Of a stretch of DNA of 64,000 nt, positions 42,295-51,172 are shown in pieces. Positions within the stretch are counted from its first letter, which is position 1. Every line of letters starts with the position of its first letter. A model generated the notes under the pieces. That model was not told where the DNA came from. It ran no database searches and saw nothing but the letters and a program-made list of their open reading frames with translations. Both the position numbers and the translations under genes were made by a program. Source of the stretch: Nocardioides sp. (lineage in GTDB: Bacteria > Actinomycetota > Actinomycetes > Propionibacteriales > Nocardioidaceae); NCBI GenBank assembly GCA_002729525.1, contig PBYI01000016.1:29480-93479 (forward strand), in the 5' to 3' direction.

Positions 42295-43193
42295 TGTACC
42301 CGCTTGTCCGCGAGTTGGCCGCTGACGGTGTCCCCGTCACGGTGACGTGCCGGGTACTCAAGATCGCCCGCCAGCCCTACTACCGCTGGCTCGCGTCCCC
42401 GGTCACCGACGCCGAGCTGGTCGAGGCCTACCGCGCCAACGCACTGTTCGACGCCCACGGCGAGGACCCCGAGTTCGGCTACCGGTTCCTCATCGACGAG
42501 GCCGCTGAGGCCGGTGAGGCCATGTGCGAGCGGACCGCGTGGCGCATCTGCTCGACCAACGGCTGGTGGAGCGCCTTCGGCAAACCCAAGAAGGGCAAGG
42601 CCGGCAACCCCGGCCCGCCGGTCCACGACGACCTATGCGCGGTCATCGACAAGCACGGCGTGACCCGCCACGCCTTCACCGCCGAGGAGCCCAACCAGCT
42701 GTGGGTCGGCGACATCACCGAGCACTGGACCCGCGAAGGCAAGCTCTACCTGTGCGCGTTCAAGGACGTCTACTCCAACAAGATCGTGGGCTACTCCATC
42801 GACTCCAGGATGAAGTCGCGATTGGCAGTCGCGGCACTCAACAACGCTGTCGCCAGGCGCGGTGAGGTCGCCGGCTGTGTCGTCCACACCGACCGAGGCA
42901 GCCAATTCCGATCCAGGAAATTCGTCCACGCCCTCAACCATCACGCCATGGTCGGATCGATGGGCCGAGTAGGTGCCGCGGGCGACAACGCGGCCATGGA
43001 GAGCTTCTTCGCGCTGCTCCAAAAGAACGTTCTGGACCGTCAGACCTGGGCCACCCGCGAGGACCCGCGGATCGCCATCGTGACCTGGATCGAGCGCACC
43101 TACCACCGGCGCCGTCGACAGCCCGGTCTCGGACGATTGACCCCCGTCGAGTACGAAACCATCATGACCACCAAAGCCGTCCAGGCTGCCTAA
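42291..43193 (+). CDS. IS3 transposase OrfB (DDE integrase)
   Basis: 300 aa. The rve-type catalytic core has its three acidic residues in WVGDITEHW, VVHTDRGSQF and NAAMESFF, with the usual downstream IERTYHRRRRQPGLGRLTPVEYE ending. Full length for the family and no internal stop, so transposition-competent by sequence. Confidence 0.9.
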   Translation: MMYPLVRELAADGVPVTVTCRVLKIARQPYYRWLASPVTDAELVEAYRANALFDAHGEDPEFGYRFLIDEAAEAGEAMCERTAWRICSTNGWWSAFGKPKKGKAGNPGPPVHDDLCAVIDKHGVTRHAFTAEEPNQLWVGDITEHWTREGKLYLCAFKDVYSNKIVGYSIDSRMKSRLAVAALNNAVARRGEVAGCVVHTDRGSQFRSRKFVHALNHHAMVGSMGRVGAAGDNAAMESFFALLQKNVLDRQTWATREDPRIAIVTWIERTYHRRRRQPGLGRLTPVEYETIMTTKAVQAA

Positions 43194-43226
43194 CCCGACC
43201 TGTCACCTGATCGTGCAGCAGTCCCG

Positions 43227-43756
43227 ACTTTGATCTCGTACCGGAGCGCGCCGAACTGGCAGCCTCGTTCGGTGAAGGGGACCTGGATGCATTAGACCTT
43301 GCCCGCTGGCTCGACGGACCATTTCGGCGACTGGCTCCCACCCTGGATCAGACTGAGAGGGCAAACCTCATTGAGAGCGTGGCGACGGCCCTTGGGGTTG
43401 ACATCAATCTGAATGCCGATGACGACGACGACGAATGGGATCCTGATGATGATTGGGAACCAGAGGAGCCTTGGGACGACGACGCCCGCGTTCGAGGCAT
43501 CGTTAAGTTCTTCGATCCAGAGCAGAGGTTCGGCTTCATAGTGCCTGCCGACGGCGGCGCTGACGTCTTCTTCCATGCCAGCGACGTGGCGGGCCCGCCA
43601 CTCACGACTGCCGACCGCGTGAGGTTCGAAGCCGTGCAAGGTTTCGGAAGCACAAAGGCCAAGAACGTGGAGCGAATCGACACCTCCACCGTTGCAGACC
43701 CCTGGGCTGGGGGAGTGACCTCGGTTGGCTGGGATGGAGACGAGCCGCCCTTCTAG
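43227..43756 (+). pseudogene. 3' part of an IS-disrupted cold-shock-domain gene
   Basis: Open from the IS3 right end to TAG 43756, with no start until GTG 43379. The first 50 codons are protein-like (LDALDLARWLDGPFRRLAP). Then comes an acidic run (43410-43490) and a cold-shock domain: GIVKFFDPEQRFGFIVPADG with ADVFFHASDV. RNA-binding aromatic positions are kept (KFF, FGFI, VFFHA). A shortened protein of 125 aa could still be made from GTG 43379. It was probably one gene with 41799-41930. Confidence 0.65.
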
Positions 43757-43812
43757 TTCACGTGCAAGCTCCGCAGGTTGGCTTGGCCACGACCCTCATT
43801 CCGCGATGCACG

Positions 43813-43947
43813 TACTTCGACGAGCTGCGCGCCGGAAGCCAGCTTCGTCAAAGTAGCCCGCGCGGTGTCCGTCAATCTTCACCGCATCTCGACACTTGTC
43901 GAGATGCAGCCAATCTGGACAATGGCGAACACTTGTCAAGATCTACT
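43813..43947 (+). repeat. Cargo-boundary repeat, copy E
   Basis: Upstream stem TACTTCGACGA (43813-43823) with TCGTCAAAGTA (one mismatch), followed by GCCCGCGCGG. The central hairpin GCATCTCGACA/TGTCGAGATGC at 43884-43907 is perfect with a 2-nt loop. The right arm ends TTGTCAAGATCTACT, identical to the end of copy C apart from two neighbouring bases. The stretch TCAAAGTAGCCCGCG is shared with copy B. It lies between the cold-shock remnant and the ankyrin gene. Confidence 0.78.
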
Positions 43948-44110
43948 GATTCGGTGGACTTCTCAGACGCTGAACCTGCCGGCGTGTACAGCTGATGTCC
44001 TGGTGACCGATCGGCGCGCGGATCGCGGAGCAGGCGAAGCCCTGTGCGAGCCTGACCACAGCGCTATAAATTGCGGGCAACGGACGATCTCGTTGAGCAC
44101 GGAGGTACGC

Positions 44111-44629
44111 GTGGGTTTGTTTGGAGGGAGTGCCGAAAAGGCGACCCGGAAGTTCTTCGCAGCCGACACACCTCGCGAGGCTCAGGCCCAGATCGCAAAG
44201 GGTGCCGACATCAACGGCTTCGACGTGCCCGGCATTGGGCGGATGATCCCTTTGGCTCGGCAGGCTCACCAGGGCAATGCCGCCATGGTGACGTGGCTGC
44301 TCGAGAACGGCGCCGACCCCGCCCTACAAGATGCAACGGGGGATACCGCGCTTCACATCGCGGCCAACCGCGGCAAGGTCACCGTGATTCCGATTCTGGT
44401 TGCGGGCAACGCCGACATCGAGGCCACCGACAGTCGGGGTAACACACCATTGCACCGCAGCGTGATGCCCGGAGACCTTGAAGCGACGCGAGTACTGTTG
44501 GAACTTGGGGCGAACCCAAATGCTCGCTCCGAAGAAGGCACGCCGCTGTCACTCGCCGCTCGCGGCCTTCATCGCAACAGTTGGGAAATGGAGCAACTGC
44601 TCCGCTCTCATGGAGCGACACAGCACTAA
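44111..44629 (+). CDS. Ankyrin-repeat protein
   Basis: 172 aa from GTG 44111, five bases after a strong GGAGG. Four ankyrin units are visible: QAQIAKGADINGFDVPG; AAMVTWLLENGADPALQDAT; GDTALHIAANRGKVTVIPIL; RGNTPLHRSVMPGDLEATRV followed by LLELGANPNARSEEGTPLSL. There is no signal peptide or enzyme domain; the first 40 residues are a short helix. Ankyrin stacks bind other proteins, so it is probably an adaptor or inhibitor. Partner unknown. Flanked by repeat copies E and F. Confidence 0.85.
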   Translation: MGLFGGSAEKATRKFFAADTPREAQAQIAKGADINGFDVPGIGRMIPLARQAHQGNAAMVTWLLENGADPALQDATGDTALHIAANRGKVTVIPILVAGNADIEATDSRGNTPLHRSVMPGDLEATRVLLELGANPNARSEEGTPLSLAARGLHRNSWEMEQLLRSHGATQH

Positions 44630-45055
44630 ACGTCGGGCCTTTGATGCCGTCGCACAGCTCCGCCCGTTTCAGGGTTCACCTGTCGCCGATTGTGGCTTTG
44701 GGGCGCAGCGGGGCCGCTGAGGAGTGCGGCTGGCACAACTTCTCCCGCGGTCCGTTGACTCGCAGACTGCAGCGCCGTGGAGGCCGTCGCCGGCGGACCT
44801 GTCCGGAATGAAGCACAGGGCGACGCGCGGCATGCGGGAATCTCTCGGCACCTCCATTGACGACCCCGTGCGACCGAGCCGGGTCCGTCAATGGTCAGCC
44901 CCGCGAGTTCGGCGAAGTTGGAACTTGCTCACGTGTCGTTGAACAACTCGCGTTAGGTTGGGCTCCAGCCGCATGGAGGGCGCGGTCAGCAGCGTCGAAG
45001 GCATGCCGGTGGGAGACCTCAGCTCCTGGGCAAAGAGCGAGAAGGGGAGGCTGGG
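44630..45055. other. Non-coding region carrying repeat copy F
   Basis: About 425 bp. Short open frames here lack ribosome sites and protein-like composition, and I see no gene. The element at about 44891-44960 belongs to the cargo-boundary family. A GGGAGG ribosome site for the next gene lies just before 45056. Confidence 0.5.
44891..44960 (+). repeat. Cargo-boundary repeat, copy F (no central hairpin)
   Basis: It shares with copy D the order TGGTCAG ... GGAACTT ... ACAACTCG(C/A)GTTA, specifically GTTGAACAACTCGCGTTA against D's GTTTAACAACTCGAGTTA. It lacks the TGTCGAGATG hairpin, so it may be a deletion derivative. It lies between the ankyrin gene and the zinc-ribbon membrane protein. Confidence 0.5.
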
Positions 45056-45679
45056 ATGTCCACTGTGAGCGCCCGCGCCGCGTTGGTGGACGAGATCAGC
45101 CGTGCCGTACGTGTGCAGCGCGGCGAGTTCTTGAACGCCGGCAAGGCCGTGACCGAGTCGTGTCGCTGCATCGCGGACTACTTCTACGACACCCCGAGCC
45201 CTGACAAGGCCCTGTGGCGCGAATTGTTCGTCAAGGTCAACACCGAGGGGCCATGGGCCGGACAAACAATGAATCCGATCGCCTCGAAGTTCATCGAAGT
45301 CGCTGGGCGCCTCGGATGGTCGGACGAAATGGCATTCGCCAAGACGCAACTCGATCGGCTCGCATCCGGCATCCCGATCCAGACTGGCCAGAGCAGCACT
45401 CAGCGACGCGACGCATTCGACAAGTTGTTCACTTCGACCGATCACGCCAAGTGCCCGAGATGCGACCACACCTGGGGTTGGCACCGATCGGGCTGGGGTC
45501 CCGTCCTCGGCCTCGGCGACGGCGGCCGGGGGGTGCCGTGCCGCCAATGTGGCTGCACAGCAGTTCCGGCACCCATACCCTTCTGGAACTCCGTCACCAC
45601 GGGTCTCTTCCAGCTCACCTACGTGGCGGCCGCCTTCGGTCTGCTCATCGTTCTGCCGATCTACTTGTTCTCCCGTTAG
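45056..45679 (+). CDS. Tail-anchored zinc-ribbon protein of unknown function
   Basis: 207 aa. The helical N-terminal domain (residues 1-120) is not recognised. CPRCDHTWGWH (about 138) and CRQCGC (about 163) form a probable zinc ribbon, and a single hydrophobic segment (FQLTYVAAAFGLLIVLPIYLF) ends at the C-terminus. The soluble part would face the cytosol, anchored at the membrane. The start follows GGGAGGCTGGG. It may be a sensor or defence protein; no specific family is known to me. Confidence 0.65.
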   Translation: MSTVSARAALVDEISRAVRVQRGEFLNAGKAVTESCRCIADYFYDTPSPDKALWRELFVKVNTEGPWAGQTMNPIASKFIEVAGRLGWSDEMAFAKTQLDRLASGIPIQTGQSSTQRRDAFDKLFTSTDHAKCPRCDHTWGWHRSGWGPVLGLGDGGRGVPCRQCGCTAVPAPIPFWNSVTTGLFQLTYVAAAFGLLIVLPIYLFSR

Positions 45680-45987
45680 GTCCCAACCCGGAGCGTTGGG
45701 CTCGCTCGGTCAGCGCCGCTACGTCAACTTCGCCCGCGGGAGCTTCATCGACCTTCACTCACCTGGGCTTCAATCTTGGAGTCGGCACGGCTGCGAGTAG
45801 GCACGACCTTCCCCCGAGAGTTCGCACGGTGCCCGGATCCAGTGGCTGGTCGGAGGTTCCCTCAATCACGCTGCTGTCCGGCGTTGCAGGTCACTCTTCG
45901 TCCGCCGATGCGCCAGGAGCCGCACGCTCACGCCAGTGGGTCAGGACGTCATCGCTAAGGGGTGCCGACTTCATGCCCTGGATAACC
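45680..45987. other. Non-coding stretch before the ISL3 element
   Basis: About 310 bp with no convincing gene. A segment at about 45718-45770 (CGTCAACTTCGCCCGCGGG) loosely recalls the left arm of the cargo-boundary repeat, but without a matching hairpin. I record it as possibly a decayed copy. Confidence 0.3.
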
Positions 45988-47382
45988 GGCTCTTCACAAT
46001 CCGGGGTGTAGTTGGGGTCTGAAGCCGCCGGTCTCGAGGAGGCTTCTGGCGATGTAGTTGGTCAGGTTGCGGAACCCGAGTGCTGATCCGCGTAGGTGCT
46101 CGAGGCGTCCGTTGATGGCTTCGGTGGGTCCGTTGCTGGTGCCGGGGCGGTCGAAGTAGGCCAAGACGTCCTCGGCTCGCTTCTTCAGGGTCCTGCCCAG
46201 GGTGATGACCTCGACCAGCGCTGCCGGGACACCGGTGCTGACCGATTCGATGAGCTTGGTCATCAGTTCCCGGCCGCGGCGGCGGTCTGGTTCGCGGTAG
46301 GCGGTGATCATCCGTTGGTAGATCCCCCAGGTCGCCTCGACCTCGACGTGCCTGTCGTCGGCGAACAAGGCGCGCAGCCGGTCGGCCTGCTTCTCGGTGA
46401 GCAGCCCAGACCCGGTGTGCAGGGTCCGCCTGGCGCGGTACAACGGGTCGTTGCGGCGGCCGCGGTGGCCGTGGAGGTCTTGTTGGACCCGGCGGCGGCA
46501 CCGGTCCAAGGCGTCGCCCGCCAGCCGCACGACGTGGAAGGGGTCCATGACCGCGACCGCGTCGGGTAGTTCCTCGACCGCGGCGGTCTTGAAGCCGGTG
46601 AACCCGTCCATCGCCACTACCTCCACGCCTTGACGCCACTGTTCGGGGCGCTCGGCGAGCCAGGTCTTGAACACCTTCTTGGACCGGCCCTCGATCATGT
46701 CCAACAACCGTGCTGGGCCGGTGCCGGCGCGCACCGCGGTCAGGTCGATGACCACGGTGACGTACTTGTCGCCGCGCCTGGTGTGGCGCCACACGTGCTC
46801 ATCGACCCCGATCGCGGTGACACCGTCATAGCGGTGCTCGCCTTCGATCAGCGCCCCGTCTGCCTTCAGCCAGGACGGCGTCGTTGGCGGTGCCCCACGC
46901 GACCCCGAGGGCCTCGGCGACGCGGCTCATGGACAGGTGGCCGACCACGATCGCTTCTAGTGCCCACCGCAGCCCGCGGCGCGAGAGCTTGGCCCTCGGC
47001 TGCGCGGCGCGGTGGGTGTCTTGGCGCCACACGTGCCCGCATCCGGTGCAGCGGTAGCGGCGCACGGTGATGCGCAGCGTGGTGGGGCGCCACCCGAACG
47101 GCTCGTGGGCCAGCTCGCGGGTCACAGTGTCGCGCGGAAGGCCTTCGGCTCCACAGCGACGGCACCACCGTTCCAGGGAGCCTTCGGGTTCGACGACCTT
47201 GCAGGCTAGGACCGCCCGCTTCGGTTCGAGGCGTTGTCCGGTCACCACCAGCCCCAGCTCATCGAGGCGGCAGAAGGTCGTCAGATCAGCGCAGGCGAAG
47301 GCGCCCGCACGGGTAGCGTCGTGCACGTCGAGGTCTTTCGGGTGGCTGGCGTAGGAACCGCCATCTTCGGAAGACCTCGACC
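45988..47382 (-). mobile_element. ISL3 family insertion sequence (inactive)
   Basis: It contains a frameshifted ISL3 transposase. The left end is probably at 45988, GGCTCTTCACAATCCGGGG, resembling ISL3-type terminal repeats. The right end is less sure: a weak match lies near 47377, and an inverted pair GTCGAGGTCTT/AAGACCTCGAC (47327-47382) ends next to the following gene. That gene may have lost its 3' end to the insertion. Confidence 0.6.
45994..47326 (-). pseudogene. ISL3 transposase with a one-base frameshift
   Basis: The N-terminal part (47326 to about 46858) has a zinc-finger region CRRCGAEGLP ... RRYRCTGCGHVWRQ and an HTH. The reading frame ends early at 46826. Without one G in the CCCC run at 46854-46857 it would continue as ALIEGEHRYDGVTAIGVDEH into the DDE domain (VDEHVW, AMDGFTGFKTA, MDPFHVVRLAGDA) and on to the stop at 45994. 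The element is therefore not expected to transpose unless frameshifting restores it. Confidence 0.82.
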
Positions 47383-47383
47383 T

Positions 47384-48106
47384 CTATCCCGGTACCGACG
47401 CGCCGACCCCAGCCGCGTCGTCCGCTACACCCTCATCTGCGAAGAGCCGGATAACCCTGCCCTCGTTGATGCGGCTGGCGACCTCCCGAAGCTTCTCGGC
47501 ATTGCTGGCCCGCCAGCCGTTCCCGATGGCATGGGTATGTAGCGCCCTCGGGTCAAGGGCATACCCGGCATCTCGCAGAATAGTGAGGCCCTTTGCCATG
47601 GCCGCCCGGTAGCGCTGATCGGCTGTCTTGTGCTGCCCAACGAGGATGCCGAGCCCATCGATCGCCTCGGCCACCACTGGGTCAAGGCGCCGGGTCGGAC
47701 TGATGTCCGGACGGGGCCCCCCGATGGGTACCGCGCCTTTGGCCCGCGCCCATTCCAGAGTCTGGCGCGGACTCCACGTGACCGCCACCAGCGCCCGCGT
47801 CGAGCCGCATTCATCAGCCTCAAGGAGGTGCCTCTCGTCCGGCCAGAGTGCGACGACCACGCCGCTGCCCGGACCGAAGTCCCTCCATGTCGTGACGCGG
47901 ACACCGCGTTGCATGAGCGCGTGCACAGCCGGGTGGTCCTGAGCCACATGCTGGAGGTTCTGCTTGCCCGGCGCGTACAGCGACACCGCCGAGCCGAGCG
48001 CCTCGGCCTGCTCCAGCGCCCACTTCACACCCAACGTGCTGGCGGCTTTGTGTGGGATCCCGGGCACTGTGTAAGCCCGTGGGAAGTCTCGGTCGTGATC
48101 GAACAT
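47384..48106 (-). CDS. Hypothetical protein, perhaps 3'-truncated by ISL3
   Basis: 240 aa. The mixed alpha/beta body (LGVKWALEQAEALGSAVSLY, VRVTTWRDFGPGSGVVVALW) resembles a nucleotide- or phosphate-binding fold, but no signature was recognised. The second half (RYRAAMAKGLTILRDAGYAL, IGNGWRASNAEKLREVA) is helical. The end, from about VADDAAGVG, looks random and abuts the ISL3 element, so the native C-terminus is probably lost. Divergent from the helicase gene. Confidence 0.6.
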   Translation of the reverse strand: MFDHDRDFPRAYTVPGIPHKAASTLGVKWALEQAEALGSAVSLYAPGKQNLQHVAQDHPAVHALMQRGVRVTTWRDFGPGSGVVVALWPDERHLLEADECGSTRALVAVTWSPRQTLEWARAKGAVPIGGPRPDISPTRRLDPVVAEAIDGLGILVGQHKTADQRYRAAMAKGLTILRDAGYALDPRALHTHAIGNGWRASNAEKLREVASRINEGRVIRLFADEGVADDAAGVGASVPG

Positions 48107-48393
48107 TGTGGCCCTCCGCCCGGCGAGCAGGCCTGGCGCTGCCCTCGGTTTCGAAGGTAGTTGGCGCCACCGACAGAACCGCGAGGCCCAAGCCCGACGC
48201 TCGTTGTGCAGAAGGGGACTACGCGATCGTCTGAACCGGCGGTGCCTCCGCCTTCCGCACTTGGACGACGTCGATGCTGAGAGCAGGCAGATTCAGGGGC
48301 TTCTCGAATCGGCGGCGGCATCGTCGCGCTGGTCAGTATCGTTCGAGTGCCACTAGCTAGGGCGACTTGGATCTGACGGGAGGAGGTCAACTG

Positions 48394-50250
48394 GTGCCTG
48401 GCCACCTTCACTCCCCCGTACCTGACCGCAAAGGGCACCTCGGGGAGCGGGCGTTCATCGAACGTCTCGTCGAACTGGGCGACACCCACACTCACGTCTG
48501 GGGTGATGTCGACTATCTGCCCAGTGGCGTTCCGGACATCGACGCGATCCTCGTCCACGAGGACCTGGCCTGCTTCAACATCGAAGTGAAGGCCGTTCCT
48601 CTCGATGCCGTCGAGGAGTTCGGACTCAAGGTTTGCCAGATCCGTGGCCGCAACGGCGGACACCACCCTGTGCTCCAGGCCGGTCGAGCCGTCACCGGTC
48701 TCGTCGCGTACGTCGGAACCACGGCGAACGTGCGAGCTCCATTCTTCTTCGCGACCGCGGCATTCCCGCTGATCAAGCGCAGTGAGTTCGTCGCGAGGTT
48801 CAGCGCAGCCCCGGTACGCCTGCAGGCCGAGGGCATGATCTTCGCCGACGACCTGGTCTCCTCAGACGCATTGCTCGGCCGGCTTCAGACCATCCGCGTC
48901 TCGCCACCGCACAAGGGATCACCACGTCGCGACATCGCGCCCACACCGGTCCAGGTAAAGGCTCTGCTCGAGGTGCTCGATCCCGGCTCACGCCCCGCTC
49001 CAACACGGGCGGACCGTGACCGCGGCGAGGTGCTACGGGTACGGGTCGGCGCTCCAGGCAAGACCGCCAGCTCATCTGGACCGGCGGCAAAGTACTTGAC
49101 CCCAAGTAATCGAAAGCCGGTCGTGTTTCGGGGGGCGCCGGGGACTGGCAAGACGGTGCAACTGCAGGAGATCGCTGTAGCCCATGCTCGAGCCGGACGT
49201 CCCGTCCTCTTCACCTGCTACAACAAGGTGCTCGCCTCCACCTTGCGGGGCATCATGTCGACCCAGCGTCTTGGTGACGACGTCAACAAGCGAGTCGTGG
49301 TGACGCACGTTGATGAGCTTGTGAATCAACTGAACGGTGACGACCGCGAGGCATTCCGCGGCCTCTTCGAGACGATCTGCGTCGACGAAGCCCAGGACAT
49401 GCCCCAGGAGCACTTCGACTTCCTCCGCGTCTTGGCGGCTGATGACGCAGAGTGGTTCCTTGCGGATGGTCCGGGCCAGGAACTGTACGGGCCCGCGAAC
49501 AAGACTGGCGAAGCTCCTCCCTTCGTGCAGCAGGCCCGCGCCGAGGGCTCAGTCGAGACGCTGCGCCGGAACTACCGCAACAAGACAGCAAACTTCCTCT
49601 TCGCCCAAGCGGTGTACGAGCACGCCCCCAATACAGACGAGATCGCTGGGTGGGTCGCGAAACATCCGCTTCGGAGTGGGCCCAACCCAGATGCGATGTT
49701 GGACCTTGGTGGAATTGAGTCGAATGCTGGTGGCGAGCTCCCCCGGATCGTTCGGATTGCGCTCCCCACCGGTCCCAGGACGAACTGGCAACAGGCCAAG
49801 TTGCACAGCTACGTCGCGATCTTCCATGAGGAGCTCGAGAAGCTTGCCGCCGAAGGAAAGCGGCGCGACCTGGCAATCCTCTGCGCAATGAGCGATAGCA
49901 AGAGCGGGGAGCCTGCTCTCGCCCGCGATGCTTTCAGGATCTTGGGAGTCCCTGTGCACGACCAGATCGACACGTATGGGCGGGGACTTTCAGTTCCCGA
50001 GGAACATGTTCGCCTCGTCACGATGCACTCTGCCCGCGGCATCGAGGCCTCACGTGTCGTGATTCTCGGAATGGACAAGGGCGTGAGTGCATCCCCAAAG
50101 CATCTGCGCAACAGTCGGATCATGAGTCACATCGCGCTCTCACGGGGGCAAATCGGTACGACGATTGTTGCCCTGGAAGAGTCGACCAATCCGTTCATCA
50201 CCTTCGTCGAAGAGCTCGCTCGCTCTTACGCCGCGGCGGAGTCGGAATAG
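48394..50250 (+). CDS. NERD-domain UvrD-like helicase
   Basis: 618 aa from GTG 48394, behind GGGAGGAGG. Residues 10-110 form a NERD nuclease-related domain (GERAFIERLVELGD, DIDAILVHEDLACFNIEVKA, containing the acidic and ExK residues). Residues 240-618 form an SF1 helicase: VFRGAPGTGKTVQL (Walker A), ICVDEAQDMPQEHF (motif II), LRRNYRNK (motif IV-like), RLVTMHSARGIEASRV (motif V), SHIALSRGQIGT (motif VI). It would translocate on DNA with a possible nuclease function. Such proteins occur in anti-phage and repair contexts. It lies between ISL3 and repeat copy B. Confidence 0.82.
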   Translation: MPGHLHSPVPDRKGHLGERAFIERLVELGDTHTHVWGDVDYLPSGVPDIDAILVHEDLACFNIEVKAVPLDAVEEFGLKVCQIRGRNGGHHPVLQAGRAVTGLVAYVGTTANVRAPFFFATAAFPLIKRSEFVARFSAAPVRLQAEGMIFADDLVSSDALLGRLQTIRVSPPHKGSPRRDIAPTPVQVKALLEVLDPGSRPAPTRADRDRGEVLRVRVGAPGKTASSSGPAAKYLTPSNRKPVVFRGAPGTGKTVQLQEIAVAHARAGRPVLFTCYNKVLASTLRGIMSTQRLGDDVNKRVVVTHVDELVNQLNGDDREAFRGLFETICVDEAQDMPQEHFDFLRVLAADDAEWFLADGPGQELYGPANKTGEAPPFVQQARAEGSVETLRRNYRNKTANFLFAQAVYEHAPNTDEIAGWVAKHPLRSGPNPDAMLDLGGIESNAGGELPRIVRIALPTGPRTNWQQAKLHSYVAIFHEELEKLAAEGKRRDLAILCAMSDSKSGEPALARDAFRILGVPVHDQIDTYGRGLSVPEEHVRLVTMHSARGIEASRVVILGMDKGVSASPKHLRNSRIMSHIALSRGQIGTTIVALEESTNPFITFVEELARSYAAAESE

Positions 50251-50294
50251 TCGGAGCCGGGCCAGGTCCCCTCCCTCGTCGCCACGTCCCACCG

Positions 50295-50433
50295 TACTTT
50301 GACTACGGCCCTCGACCAGCGCGGTTTCATCAAAGTAGCCCGCGGCGGGGTCGCCAACCTTTCCTGCAACTCGACAATTTTGTCGAGATGCAGCGAACTT
50401 TTCCAAACAGGCTTGATGATCTTTTCAACACTG
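50295..50433 (+). repeat. Cargo-boundary repeat, copy B (most complete)
   Basis: The upstream stem TACTTTGA (50295-50302) pairs with TCAAAGTA, followed by GCCCGCGGCGGGG. The central hairpin CTGCAACTCGACA/TGTCGAGATGCAG has a 4-nt loop and one mismatch. The right arm, ACTTTTCCAAACAGGC then GATCTTTTCAACACTG, is shared with copy A. It lies between the NERD helicase and the TetR/SMR module. Confidence 0.8.
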
Positions 50434-50569
50434 CGTCACTCGACATTGGTCGTGACGATGAACGCTGCCGAGACTGAGCCGGGGGAGGCCCTCTAGGAGG
50501 ACGGCGCCGTTTACCGGATCTGCCGATGAGCGTGTGATGCGGCCCCTCTCGAAGAGCCGTGCCGCCGCT

Positions 50570-50599
50570 TTGGTTAGTTAGCCAACCGGTAGGTATAGT
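50570..50599 (+). promoter_or_regulatory. Promoter and operator of the tetR-SMR operon
   Basis: -35 TTGGTT (50570-50575) and -10 TATAGT (50594-50599) with an 18-bp spacer. The near-palindrome TTGGTTAGTTAGCCAA (50570-50585) covers the -35 box, as expected for a TetR operator. The -10 ends six bases before GTG 50606 and nine before ATG 50609, so the message is probably leaderless or nearly so. Autorepression is inference. Confidence 0.6.
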
Positions 50600-50605
50600 A
50601 ACGAA

Positions 50606-51172
50606 GTGATGTCATCCGCCCCGGCTCCAGCGCACCGGCCCTCCATGCGCGACGAGATGGTCGCCAGCACCCTGACGTTGGCGCGCACCGGCGCATCGGT
50701 CTCGCTGGACTCCGCCGCCCGCGCCGCCGGGGTTACCAAGGCGGGGCTGATGCACCACTTCCGGACCAAGCAGGCGTTGATGACAGCGGTCATCGACCAT
50801 CTGATGGACCAGTACGAGCATGAACTCACCACCCGGCTTCCGACTAGTGACACCACAGCAAGGACGACCGCTGCACGGCTCGGTGCCTACCTCGACTGGG
50901 TGTGCGACGGGCACTTCGACCTCGGAGACCTCGTCATGTTCACCGACCCCCGCCTGCGCGAGCCACTGAGCGAACGCTGGAACGAACGCATGGGCGCATG
51001 GGTCGACATCGCTGAGACCCTCCCTGCCCACGAACGCGCCCGGTTCCACGCCGTGCGGCTCATCGCCGACGGCATCTGGCTCAACGCCGCCAGCAACGGC
51101 ATCCCACTGACCGACCAAGACCGCGACGCAGTCCAAGCACTCGCCCACCAACTCCTCAAGGAGAACTCATGA
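50606..51172 (+). CDS. TetR family repressor
   Basis: 188 aa from GTG 50606 or 187 aa from ATG 50609. The N-terminal HTH is ASVSLDSAARAAGVTKAGLM with HHFRTKQALMTAVIDHLMDQ, a standard TetR DNA-binding unit. The C-terminal ligand domain is variable. It is coupled to the first efflux gene by an ATGA overlap and should repress the operon until a cationic drug or similar ligand binds. Confidence 0.9.
   Translation: MMSSAPAPAHRPSMRDEMVASTLTLARTGASVSLDSAARAAGVTKAGLMHHFRTKQALMTAVIDHLMDQYEHELTTRLPTSDTTARTTAARLGAYLDWVCDGHFDLGDLVMFTDPRLREPLSERWNERMGAWVDIAETLPAHERARFHAVRLIADGIWLNAASNGIPLTDQDRDAVQALAHQLLKENS

Larger units (their letters stand above)
41931..43226 (+). mobile_element. IS3 family insertion sequence
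   Basis: About 1296 bp with terminal inverted repeats: GGGACTGCTGCACG then GGTGACA at 41932-41956, and the complement at 43201-43225, matching at 22 of 25 positions. Two overlapping transposase genes lie inside. Both ends and both frames look intact, so it may be active. No clear short target duplication is visible next to the ends. Confidence 0.85.

Noticed and set aside
41931..43226. Target-site duplication of IS3
   Set aside because: Flanks (GGTGAA left, ACTTTG right) do not show a convincing 3-5 bp direct repeat.
45718..45790. Possible eighth copy of the cargo-boundary repeat
   Set aside because: Only a loose match to CGTCAA...GCCCGCGGG, without the central hairpin or right arm, so not counted.
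47431..47445. GCGAAGAGCCGG as the right inverted repeat of ISL3
   Set aside because: It lies inside the coding frame of the 240-aa protein (IRLFADEG) and would place the element end within that gene beyond its stop. Coincidental match to GGCTCTTC.
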